This document shows positions 8,672 through 15,791 of a DNA stretch of 64,000 nucleotides, piece by piece. The position numbers and the translations under genes were made by a program. Positions within the stretch are counted from its first letter, which is position 1. Every line of letters begins with the position of its first letter. The DNA is from CAWIJJ01 sp963836405. GTDB taxonomy: Bacteria; Acidobacteriota; Terriglobia; Bryobacterales; Bryobacteraceae. The stretch is taken from the NCBI GenBank assembly GCA_963836405.1, contig CAWIJL010000014.1, positions 1 through 64,000 on the forward strand. Direction: 5' to 3'. Under the pieces are notes generated by a model that saw only the letters and a program-made list of their open reading frames with translations, was not told the origin of the DNA and did no database searches.

Positions 8672-9778
8672 ATGCAACTGGAGTTTCATCAACTCGACCG
8701 TCGTTGGGAGCACTTGCGAGTACACCATCCGGGGCGGCAGCGGCGATTATTGGCGTCGCTGGCAGAGAGCGGGCAGCAAACGCCCATCGTGGTGGTGGCA
8801 GCCGAAGGCCAAACGGATCGTTTCGTGATCATCGACGGCTATAAGCGGATCACGGCTTTGGGGCAACTGGGCCGAGACACGGTGGACGCAGTGGTATGGC
8901 CAATGAGCGAGGCTGCGGCAGTGCTGCTGGACCGCTCGCTGAGACTGAGCGAACACGAGACGGCGCTGGAGGTTGGCTGGTTACTGGCGGAGTTGGAGCG
9001 GCGCTTCGACTATGGGCTCGACGAGTTAGCGCGTCGTTTCGACCGTAGCGTGAGCTGGGTATCCCGGCGGCTGGCTCTGGTGGAGGTTCTGCCGGAGGCG
9101 ATCCAACAGCAGGTGCGCGAGGGCAAGATCCCGGCACAGGTGGCGTTGAAATTTCTGGTGCCGGTGGCCCGTCAAAGCCTGGAGGATTGCCAGCGGATAG
9201 CGGTGATCTTCGCCCAGTATCACTGCGATACGCGTGAGGCGGGCCAACTTTATGCTGCGTGGCGCAAGGGTTCGCCGGCGATCCGCAAACGCATTCTGGA
9301 TGACCCCGAGCTGTTTTTTAAAACGCAGCGGCAGGCGCAGGAGAAAGCTCCAGCCGGGGCTGGCGCGGAACTGTTACGCGATCTGGAGATGGTAGTGGCG
9401 ATCGTCAACCGCGCGCAGCGGCGACTGGCTGGCGCCGCTGCCGCAGAGTTGGATGACCAGCAATCGAAAGCCGCGCGGCACCAGATCGATCGGATTCAAA
9501 AGCAACTCCATCGCATCGACGAAGAAGTTTTGACGGAGAAGAAACCGCATGTTGAGTCAAGCGCAACGCACCACGATTCTGGAACTGAATGCGCAGCACG
9601 TGAGCAAACGGGAGATCGCGCGGGTGATGGGGATCTCGCGCGTGGCGGTGCGCAAAGTCCTGCGCTCCAACTCGACCGCCCTGCCGGAGTTACACCGAAC
9701 CGAAAAGGCCGAACCCTACCGGCAACAGATCCTGGAGCTTTTCGACAAGTGCAAGGGGAACCTCGTGCGAGTCCATGA
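8672..9778 (+). CDS. ParB/Spo0J-like DNA-binding protein of the element
   Basis: The N-terminal half is ParB-like: an N-terminal domain ending in VIIDGYKRITALGQLG (ParB box II region), then a helix-turn-helix, LDELARRFDRSVSWVSRRLA, at about residues 126-145. A basic, coiled C-terminal segment follows. The GxRR motif of CTP-dependent ParB proteins is not present in canonical form (DGYKRI instead). The last ~75 codons overlap istA and look like out-of-frame low-complexity sequence, so the functional protein may end near residue 290. Position directly upstream of istA suggests a role in element end binding or target choice; that is inference. Confidence 0.75.
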   Translation: MQLEFHQLDRRWEHLRVHHPGRQRRLLASLAESGQQTPIVVVAAEGQTDRFVIIDGYKRITALGQLGRDTVDAVVWPMSEAAAVLLDRSLRLSEHETALEVGWLLAELERRFDYGLDELARRFDRSVSWVSRRLALVEVLPEAIQQQVREGKIPAQVALKFLVPVARQSLEDCQRIAVIFAQYHCDTREAGQLYAAWRKGSPAIRKRILDDPELFFKTQRQAQEKAPAGAGAELLRDLEMVVAIVNRAQRRLAGAAAAELDDQQSKAARHQIDRIQKQLHRIDEEVLTEKKPHVESSATHHDSGTECAAREQTGDRAGDGDLARGGAQSPALQLDRPAGVTPNRKGRTLPATDPGAFRQVQGEPRASP

Positions 9779-10949
9779 GGAGTTGGTGGCTGCAGGCGCG
9801 GAGATGTCGTATCAGGCAGTAACGGCGTTCTGCCGGCGGCACGGAATCGGCTACGCACCGCCAGTGCCGGCGGGGCGCTATGATTTTTCGCCTGGCGAGG
9901 AGCTTCAGCACGACACGTCTCCCCACGATCTGGAACTGGGCGGCAAGAAGCGCAGAGTGCAGACCGCGTCTGCGGTGCTGTGCTATTCGCGGATGCTGTT
10001 CTTCCAGTGCTATCCCACCTTCCGGCGTTTCGACTGCAAGGTGTTTCTCACCGAAGCGCTGCGCTACTTCGGCGGCGCGGCAGCCCGCACCATGATCGAT
10101 AACACGCACGTGGTGGTGCTGCGCGGCAGCGGACGCGACATGGTGCCGGTGCCGGAGATGGCCGCCTTTGGCGAGCGCTTCGGCTTTCAGTTTGTAGCGC
10201 ACGCGATTGGGAATACCAATCGTTCGGCGCGCGTAGAGCGGCCGTTCTGGTTCATAGAGACTAACTTTCTGGCGGGGCGGACTTTCTCCAGTTGGGAGGA
10301 CCTGAATCAGCGGGCACGGGAGTGGTGCGACAAGGTCAACTCGACTTACAAGAAACACATCCGCGCGGTTCCGCGAGAGCTGTTCGCGGTGGAGCGGCTG
10401 CATCTGAAGCCGCTGCCGGCGTGGATTCCGGAAGTCTACCGGCTGCAGCAGCGTCTGGTGGATATCGAAGGCTACGTGGCGTTGAACAGCAACCGCTATT
10501 CCGTGCCGGTGGAGTGGATCGGGCGCCGTGTAGAGGTGCGCGAAACCAAGGACAAGATCGAGATTCAGCTCGATGCCCGCCGGCTGGTGACACACCGGCG
10601 CATCGCCGAAGCCGAGCACCAGCGCGTGATGCTGGCGGAGCACCGCCCGCCGCGCGGTCACAGAGACGCACGTCCCGATCCGCATCCCGAAGAGTTGGCC
10701 ATCGTCACCGCCGCGCCGGAACTGGCCGACTACGTCATGGGGTTGAAACAGCGCAGCCGCAAGGTGGTCACGCTTGCCCTGCGGCAACTGCTGCGGTTTG
10801 TGCGCGAGTATCCGCGCGAACCGCTGGTGGGAGCGGTCGAAGAGGCCGCCCGTTATGGGCTTTACGATCTGGACCGGCTGGAGAGGATGATCCTGCGCCG
10901 CGTAACGCGCGAATACTTTCTGCTCGATGAGGGGCCGGACGATGACTGA
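9549..10949 (+). CDS. istA: IstA-like DDE transposase
   Basis: A 466-aa transposase of the IS21 type. An N-terminal helix-turn-helix (VSKREIARVMGISRVAVRKV, about residues 18-37) precedes an rve/integrase core. Candidate catalytic residues are D in EELQHDTSPH, D in TMIDNTHVVV and E in SARVERPFWF, with the C-terminal beta-rich domain typical of IstA (ALNSNRYSVPVEW). It binds the element ends and cuts and joins DNA with the help of IstB. The start codon lies inside the 3' part of the ParB-like frame and the end overlaps istB by 8 bases, so the three genes are probably one translationally coupled operon. Confidence 0.92.
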   Translation: MLSQAQRTTILELNAQHVSKREIARVMGISRVAVRKVLRSNSTALPELHRTEKAEPYRQQILELFDKCKGNLVRVHEELVAAGAEMSYQAVTAFCRRHGIGYAPPVPAGRYDFSPGEELQHDTSPHDLELGGKKRRVQTASAVLCYSRMLFFQCYPTFRRFDCKVFLTEALRYFGGAAARTMIDNTHVVVLRGSGRDMVPVPEMAAFGERFGFQFVAHAIGNTNRSARVERPFWFIETNFLAGRTFSSWEDLNQRAREWCDKVNSTYKKHIRAVPRELFAVERLHLKPLPAWIPEVYRLQQRLVDIEGYVALNSNRYSVPVEWIGRRVEVRETKDKIEIQLDARRLVTHRRIAEAEHQRVMLAEHRPPRGHRDARPDPHPEELAIVTAAPELADYVMGLKQRSRKVVTLALRQLLRFVREYPREPLVGAVEEAARYGLYDLDRLERMILRRVTREYFLLDEGPDDD

Positions 10950-11667
10950 AGAACTGGAACAACTGCTGAAGAACCTCAAGCTCAAGCGCATCCTGGAGAT
11001 CTATGACGAACAGTTGCGCGCCGCCGACAAGGACGACATCAGCTACTCGGACTTTGTCACGCGTCTGGTGCGCGCGCAGTTTCAGGCCCGGCAGGAGGGC
11101 GCACTGGAGTGGCGCATCCAGCGCGCCAAGCTGCCCGAGCGCTGGACGCTGGAGACGTTCCCCTTCGCGCGCCAGCCGGGCGTCAACCGCAAACAGATCC
11201 GCGGGTTTGCGGAGCTGGAGTTCATCGCTAAGGCGGAAAATATCGTATTCGTCGGCAAGACAGCCGTTGGCAAAACCGGATTAGCTTCCGGCCTGCTGAT
11301 GAAGGCGTTGGAGAACGGCTACCGGTGTCAATTTATCAAGGCCCAGGACCTGTTCGATGAAATGTATGCGTCGCTGGCGGATCGTTCGACGCGGCAGTTG
11401 CTGAATCGTCTGGCGCGGCTGGACGTCCTTTTGATCGACGAATTTGGATATTTGAATCTGAAACCGGAGCAGTCGAACATCTTTTTCAAGCTGATGGAAG
11501 AACGCTACCGGCGGCGTCCCACAATCATCACCACGAATCTGGTCTACGACGAGTGGCCCAATTTTCTGGGCAACCGGCCCATGGTAGAGGCCTTGCTGAG
11601 CCGGTTGCGGCATTACTGCCACACCGTCGTGATCGACGGTCCACCATTGCGCGAACCGCAAGGCTAA
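10942..11667 (+). CDS. istB: IstB-like AAA+ ATPase
   Basis: A 241-aa DnaC/IstB-type ATPase. Walker A is GKTAVGKTGLA (the usual family form is GPPGTGKTHLA) and Walker B is LLIDEFGYL, followed by a sensor region (IITTNLVYDEW). IstB remodels target DNA and activates the IstA transposase. The start at the Met of MTEELEQLL was chosen because it follows GAGGGG and overlaps the end of istA, as is usual in this family. Confidence 0.92.
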   Translation: MTEELEQLLKNLKLKRILEIYDEQLRAADKDDISYSDFVTRLVRAQFQARQEGALEWRIQRAKLPERWTLETFPFARQPGVNRKQIRGFAELEFIAKAENIVFVGKTAVGKTGLASGLLMKALENGYRCQFIKAQDLFDEMYASLADRSTRQLLNRLARLDVLLIDEFGYLNLKPEQSNIFFKLMEERYRRRPTIITTNLVYDEWPNFLGNRPMVEALLSRLRHYCHTVVIDGPPLREPQG

Positions 11668-11669
11668 GG

Positions 11670-12002
11670 ATGTCCAGCATGGACGGCCAGGAAGAATATG
11701 TTCGTCAGGTGCTGGAGGCGTACCGCAAGACGCCGGGCACGATGGGAATGGTCCGCCGTGCCGACCGTCTGCTGGCGATACAACTGTATCAACGCGGCCT
11801 TTCGCTGAAGGTCATCGAAAATGCATTGGTGCTGGCCGCTACGCGTCGCCTGATTCGGCCATCCGAAGCACCGCCTCTGGGCACGATTCGCTCGCTGGCC
11901 TATTTCTTGCCTGTCATCGAGGAAGTGCTGGCGTCGCACGTCAGCCCGGAGTACTTTGAATATCTCCGGTACAAGCTCGCACGCACCGCGCCACCACGGT
12001 GA
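11670..12002 (+). CDS. 110-aa uncharacterised protein of the element
   Basis: It starts 2 bases after the istB stop and is predicted mainly alpha-helical. There are no metal-binding or catalytic motifs. Recognisable segments are YRKTPGTMGMVRRADRLLA and a C-terminal YFLPVIEEVL. Position as the last gene of the ParB-IstA-IstB operon suggests an accessory transposition role, but I do not recognise a named family. Confidence 0.6.
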   Translation: MSSMDGQEEYVRQVLEAYRKTPGTMGMVRRADRLLAIQLYQRGLSLKVIENALVLAATRRLIRPSEAPPLGTIRSLAYFLPVIEEVLASHVSPEYFEYLRYKLARTAPPR

Positions 12003-12003
12003 A

Positions 12004-12111
12004 CGCGCCTCCGGCGCGGATGATGGAAAACCACCCCGCACGCCTGCGGCGTGGATGATACTGCTCGTCCTTCCAGCCTAACCGACGAACACGCCTTCGG
12101 CGTGGATGATG
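12004..12111. repeat. three hairpin repeats near the outer element end (right copy)
   Basis: Mirror of the array at 81-188, with units at 12004-12025, 12039-12059 and 12090-12111. They lie between the 110-aa gene and the outer terminal repeat. Confidence 0.6.
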
Positions 12112-12197
12112 CCCCGTATATCTCTGTTCCCAGTCCTGTTCCCGGCCTGGGTCACTTCAATCAAGCCCTAATGGGTCACTCTTGCCAAGCACCGAAG

Positions 12198-12204
12198 CGC
12201 TCGC
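12198..12204. repeat. target-site duplication, right side
   Basis: CGCTCGC immediately after the outer terminal repeat, identical to 7433-7439. Confidence 0.7.
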
Positions 12205-12511
12205 CGACACAACAGGTTTCGTCGCCGGTGGGCTTTGGTTGTATTCCTTGTCCGTCACTTGGTTATCTCCGATCATTTGATCCGATTCCCTTCCAGGTTC
12301 ACCCGTCGAAACGTTTACCCGAGCCGCGCTCTAGAGATCACTCTCCGAGGCTGCCGACACGAACATGCGGATGCAACATCCTGGCGCAACGCACGTGTCT
12401 CATTTGTGCCTCATTCAGGCAGTCGGATTGGGGGAATGCTGATTCGACGAGGCGTTGCAGACTCAGGAATTCGCAACAGAAACGCGCAAGTGATTTAGAT
12501 TCAAAAGACGT
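12205..12511. other. about 300 bp with no recognised gene
   Basis: Between the element boundary and the tRNA-Gly fragment I see no supported coding region, hairpin terminator or repeat. It probably represents host or older island DNA interrupted by the IS21-like insertion. Confidence 0.5.
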
Positions 12512-12561
<50 letters not shown>

Positions 12562-12734
12562 TAAAATCAATAACTTAAGAGGTTTTGAGGCGGCAGAAAG
12601 CGAAACAGATCGAGGTTGGATGGCGCAGGTCGTTGAACCGGCAAGCTTGAATACCAGCAAACCCGCGGTGCCGTTGCCAGCGGACCACGCGCGCTGTGGG
12701 GCGATGTCTTGATGGCCCCTTTTCTTCATTCCCG

Positions 12735-12905
12735 CGCGCGTGAGCATTCACCCCTATACCGCAATCCTTCAAATCGACACACCAGGTGCGCTCAAAGGAA
12801 CGGACGGCCGCTTTGGTTGCGCTGTAGACACTGAACGCCGGGTTGCCCGTGATCGAAACAATCGAGGCGTTCAGCGCATCGAGGCGTTCAGCACAATGGA
12901 ACCTG
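12735..12905 (-). pseudogene. short-chain dehydrogenase remnant
   Basis: The minus strand reads LNASIVSITGNPAFSVYSAT followed by KAAVRSFERTWCVDLKDCGI, which is the catalytic YxxxK segment of a short-chain dehydrogenase/reductase. Neither the N-terminal Rossmann motif nor the C-terminus is present. A 17-bp tandem duplication (12861-12877 and 12878-12894) shifts the frame just upstream of the fragment. It is a decayed gene piece beside the tRNA-Gly fragment. Confidence 0.7.
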
Positions 12906-12924
12906 CCGAAGCAGACGCTGCCTC

Positions 12925-13239
12925 TTACTGAATCTCCTCGAACTGCGTAATCCGCATCTCCCGATCGGGAAAAACCGCGCGGATCTCCAACTTCCCTCCG
13001 AGCGCCTCAACGTAATCGGCGAGCGTGCTGAGGTAGATGTCGGTGCGATGCTCGATTTTCGACACTTCGCCTTGGTTCACACCCAAGGCGTCAGCGAGCT
13101 TGGCCTGGGTCATCTGCCGAGCCTTACGAAGCTCCTCCAAAGGCATGGATGCCATGCTCTCTCTGATGCGGCCTGCAATCTTCTGCTGCCGCGCCGCGGG
13201 CATTGCCTTAACCAATTCACGAAACTTGCGAGTTGGCAT
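12925..13239 (-). CDS. XRE-family antitoxin (HigA-like)
   Basis: A 104-aa protein with a helix-turn-helix of the Cro/CI type (MTQAKLADALGVNQGEVSKI, about residues 43-62). Its C-terminal tail is the kind seen in antitoxins of HigBA loci. Its ATG shares one base with the stop codon (TAATG) of the upstream toxin gene, so the two are coupled. Toxin-first order is usual for higBA. It should bind the toxin and repress its own promoter upstream of 13598. Confidence 0.8.
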   Translation of the reverse strand: MPTRKFRELVKAMPAARQQKIAGRIRESMASMPLEELRKARQMTQAKLADALGVNQGEVSKIEHRTDIYLSTLADYVEALGGKLEIRAVFPDREMRITQFEEIQ

Positions 13240-13598
13240 TAGAGTTTTTCCTCCTTCTTCAGCTCGTCTAGATGCTGATCATACAGCCGGTCCGCGAGCG
13301 GAACGGCTTTCTCGTACCATCGATCATCGCCTGTTTTGTCGCCACCCAAGAGAAGAATGGCGGTCCGCAGCGGGTCGAAGGCATACAGCGTCCGCAGGGG
13401 CTTTCCCGCACTCTGCGTGCGCAGTTCCCGCATGTGCCGGTGACGCGATCCATTTACTTTCGAACTGTGTGGGAAGCCCAAGGCCGGACCGAGTTCGGTG
13501 AGCAGACCGACACCATGTGCAACATCATCCTGCTGGTCGTCTGTGAGGGTTTCCCACCAACCGCCGAACTCCTCGGTGAATTCGACTTCCCAAGCCAC
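13239..13598 (-). CDS. RelE/ParE-superfamily toxin (HigB-like)
   Basis: A 119-aa protein with the RelE-fold core: MRELRTQSAGKPLRTLYAFD in the middle, then the strand AILLLGGDKTGDDRWYEKAV. HigB-type toxins are ribosome-dependent mRNA endonucleases. It lies directly upstream of, and overlapping by one base, the XRE antitoxin, and appears intact. The locus sits between two tRNA-like repeats (12524 and 14479), so it may be cargo of a small integrated segment. Confidence 0.8.
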   Translation of the reverse strand: MAWEVEFTEEFGGWWETLTDDQQDDVAHGVGLLTELGPALGFPHSSKVNGSRHRHMRELRTQSAGKPLRTLYAFDPLRTAILLLGGDKTGDDRWYEKAVPLADRLYDQHLDELKKEEKL

Positions 13599-13893
13599 AT
13601 CTCATTATGCCATGTACGGAATATTCTCTCAACAGCATCTCAGAACGGAGCAGTGGTCGGATGGTCCGCAATCCTGTCGAGAGCTACCATGGTGGAGACA
13701 TTCCGAATTCTATGAAAACCGTCCAAATAGATGGGCACCTGCCCAGAATCGCGTTTGAGACGGATCGACACGTGCAGCCGAGCTGAATTCGTCGAACGTT
13801 GAACGTTTCCGCAAAACCTGCGCCTCGTCTTTCAAAAACATCTGGTGAGAAGATGGGCCCGTTCCGCGTTCTACTCGGTGGAGGGGAAATCAA
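13599..13893. other. 295 bp without a recognised gene
   Basis: This stretch separates the toxin start (minus strand) from the plus-strand gene at 13894, so both promoters should lie here. I do not see a convincing promoter pair or operator palindrome. Confidence 0.4.
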
Positions 13894-14337
13894 ATGCTGC
13901 CAACTGTCCGACTGCAATGTCTTGAATCAGCAAAACACGTAAAGGCTCGATCGAGATATGCCGATTTGCCGGCGCGCACGGAGAAAACCATGATCTGCGA
14001 AGCGGTCACACTCCCGCCTCGGTATCAGCTGCCGTATCACTTCGAAGTTCGCCAACACGAGATTATTGAGTTCATCTTCCGATCCGAATTTCCTCTCGAC
14101 GTGCACTTTGCCAGCATGGTTGACTATGAGGCGTGGGCGAGTCGCGGGTGTGGACCCGCCAAAGCGTTGACGGTCTATACAGAGGCGCTCGAGACTGTCG
14201 GGCACGCGATAGAGTTTGTAGCACCGGCTGACGGAAGTTACGTCGCCGTTCTGCTGAACAACAACGCCAATGCGGTGGATGTGGCCGTGGAGATCCGGTT
14301 TTCACCAGCAACTCACGGGTGCGCCCGCAAGCTTTAG
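13894..14337 (+). CDS. hypothetical protein, probable beta-sandwich
   Basis: 147 aa. The alternating pattern of strands (YHFEVRQHEIIEFIFRSEF, AIEFVAPADGSYVAVLLNN, AVDVAVEIRF) suggests a small jelly-roll or Ig-like fold. There is no signal peptide, cysteine motif or catalytic signature. The start could also be the internal Met at 13990 (MICEAVTLPP), which is where the regular strand pattern begins. It is isolated between the HigBA locus and integrase 1. Function unknown. Confidence 0.5.
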   Translation: MLPTVRLQCLESAKHVKARSRYADLPARTEKTMICEAVTLPPRYQLPYHFEVRQHEIIEFIFRSEFPLDVHFASMVDYEAWASRGCGPAKALTVYTEALETVGHAIEFVAPADGSYVAVLLNNNANAVDVAVEIRFSPATHGCARKL

Positions 14338-14478
14338 TTTGAATGCTGGGACGGCGGCGTATGGTCAAGCGTCAAACATCTCGGCGAAGCTGCGTCAAAG
14401 CCCATAACGGATATCGACCGACGACATTCTCTGAAACGTCTCGCGGCTGGCGAGGCAGGGAAGCGGAGGACCAAGGTG

Positions 14479-14511
14479 GCTGGACTGCGCGGGTTCGAGT
14501 CCGTCTTCGCA
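14479..14511 (+). repeat. tRNA-Gly 3'-like attachment repeat next to integrase 1
   Basis: Reads gctggac, then tgc, then gcgggttcgagtc, then cgtcttcgc. It matches 12524-12557 apart from a 3-base change and two single-base deletions. It lies 27 bases past the integrase stop codon, the usual place for an att site. Confidence 0.55.
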
Positions 14512-14537
14512 GTTGCCATTTCCAGGCCGGCAGACGT

Positions 14538-15725
14538 CTATCCGGTTGTCCGGAGGCGATATTCCGAAATGACGTCAGCCAGTGCCGCTTGCCACACTCG
14601 CGGAGCGGTTTTCCGGTCGGCAGGCAGGCTGTGCGAATAGAGACCGAGCGTGATGTCCTGGTTTGCGTGGCCCAGGCGTTCACTGACGACCGCCAACGGC
14701 GTTCCGTTGCGCAGCAAGATCGACGCGTGCGAATGGCGCAACGAATGGAGTGAGAAGTTCGGATACCCGGCTTTTCGCAGTAGGGCCTTGGTCCGCGTGC
14801 CGACGTGATCGGGGGAATAGAAGTCGCCATTCGGCTGACAGAAGATCAGGTTGTTGGGTTGATAGGCAGATCCGCAAGCCAGCTTGTCTCCGGCCTGGCC
14901 CATTCGATGCGTCGTCAGGACGGCAAGCGCGAAGTCGTCCAGACCAATACTACGGGAGCCGCCAGATTTGGTGGACTTGACCCGCAGGCCGGCTCTGGTC
15001 TGCTCAAGGCTTTTCGAAACCGTCATCATACCCATTCCGAAGTCGAGATCTGCCCAGGTCAAGGCCAGCAGTTCGCCGCGGCGGCAGCCGGAGCAAGCCG
15101 CGGTTACGACGAATGGATAGAGGCGTGTACCGAGGGCATGTTTGAAGATGTTGCCCAGCGCGTCGGCCTCCATGACCGACGGGTCGGGTCTCGGGCGTTT
15201 TGGGAGTATCACTTTTCTGTCCGCCATCGGATTCGCAGGGATGTGCTCCAGGCGTGCCGCGTCGCCGAGGCAGGTGAACAGCAGTGATGCTGTCGCGTGG
15301 ACAGTCTTGGCCGCAAGTGGACGTCCGTCGGGATGGGCCTCAGTGGGCGCGCCGCCGCGCAGCAGCAGGATGTTGACCGCTTCTTGGATTACGCCCGGCC
15401 TCAAGTCGAGAATCGGAACTCCGCCGAGCAGCCGGACAAGGGACTCTGCAAGCTGGCGGTATCGCTCGAGGGTCTTCGGTCCGCATCGCAGCGCGGCGTG
15501 GCTATCCAGCCAGTACCGGACATACTCCGCCAGGTTGCGGGTGTCCCACTGCCGTGGGCTCGCGTCATGCATCTCGTGTCTGGCCAAAGCGGCGCCGAGC
15601 GCCTTGCAGGCGTCGAACCTGGTCGGGAAGCCGGATTTCGCGAATTGTCGGCCCTCCCTCCGATATTGATAGCCCCATGAAAGGCGCCCATCCGTCTTCC
15701 GATACTTCGTGATCGTTTCCTTCAT
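14538..15725 (-). CDS. tyrosine recombinase (integrase 1)
   Basis: A 395-aa phage-type integrase. It has an N-terminal AP2-like arm-binding region, a SAM-like core-binding domain (about 65-160) and a catalytic domain. Catalytic residues are visible: R215 in SGCRRGE, H327 and R330 in LHSLRHSHAS, H353 in GHANQDITL and the nucleophile Y363 in LYSH. All are intact, so it is probably active. Its 3' end abuts a tRNA-Gly-like repeat (14479-14511), and it is divergent from the gene at 15792. It is the likely integrase of the RepA-bearing island to its right or of the short HigBA segment to its left. Confidence 0.9.
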   Translation of the reverse strand: MKETITKYRKTDGRLSWGYQYRREGRQFAKSGFPTRFDACKALGAALARHEMHDASPRQWDTRNLAEYVRYWLDSHAALRCGPKTLERYRQLAESLVRLLGGVPILDLRPGVIQEAVNILLLRGGAPTEAHPDGRPLAAKTVHATASLLFTCLGDAARLEHIPANPMADRKVILPKRPRPDPSVMEADALGNIFKHALGTRLYPFVVTAACSGCRRGELLALTWADLDFGMGMMTVSKSLEQTRAGLRVKSTKSGGSRSIGLDDFALAVLTTHRMGQAGDKLACGSAYQPNNLIFCQPNGDFYSPDHVGTRTKALLRKAGYPNFSLHSLRHSHASILLRNGTPLAVVSERLGHANQDITLGLYSHSLPADRKTAPRVWQAALADVISEYRLRTTG

Positions 15726-15791
15726 TGGCGTGCTCCTCGTTTACTCGCGGTCTCCTGCCGACTCTGTCGCGGGCACGCGCAGTGTGCCAGA

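Larger units (their letters stand above)
7440..12197 (+). mobile_element. IS21-like element with extra genes, right copy (complete)
   Basis: The ends are imperfect inverted repeats: CTTCGGCGCTCGGGAAAAG reading in from 7440 and CTTCGGTGCTTGGCAAGAG reading in from 12197 (15 of 19 identical). Each end then has two spaced copies of a TGACCCA-type heptamer about 24 bp apart (TGGCCCG/TGACCCA inside, TGACCCA/TGACCCA outside). Multiple end repeats are known for IS21. A 7-bp direct repeat flanks it (7433-7439 and 12198-12204). Length is about 4758 bp, roughly twice a usual IS21 (about 2-2.5 kb), because of four additional genes. Confidence 0.85.
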
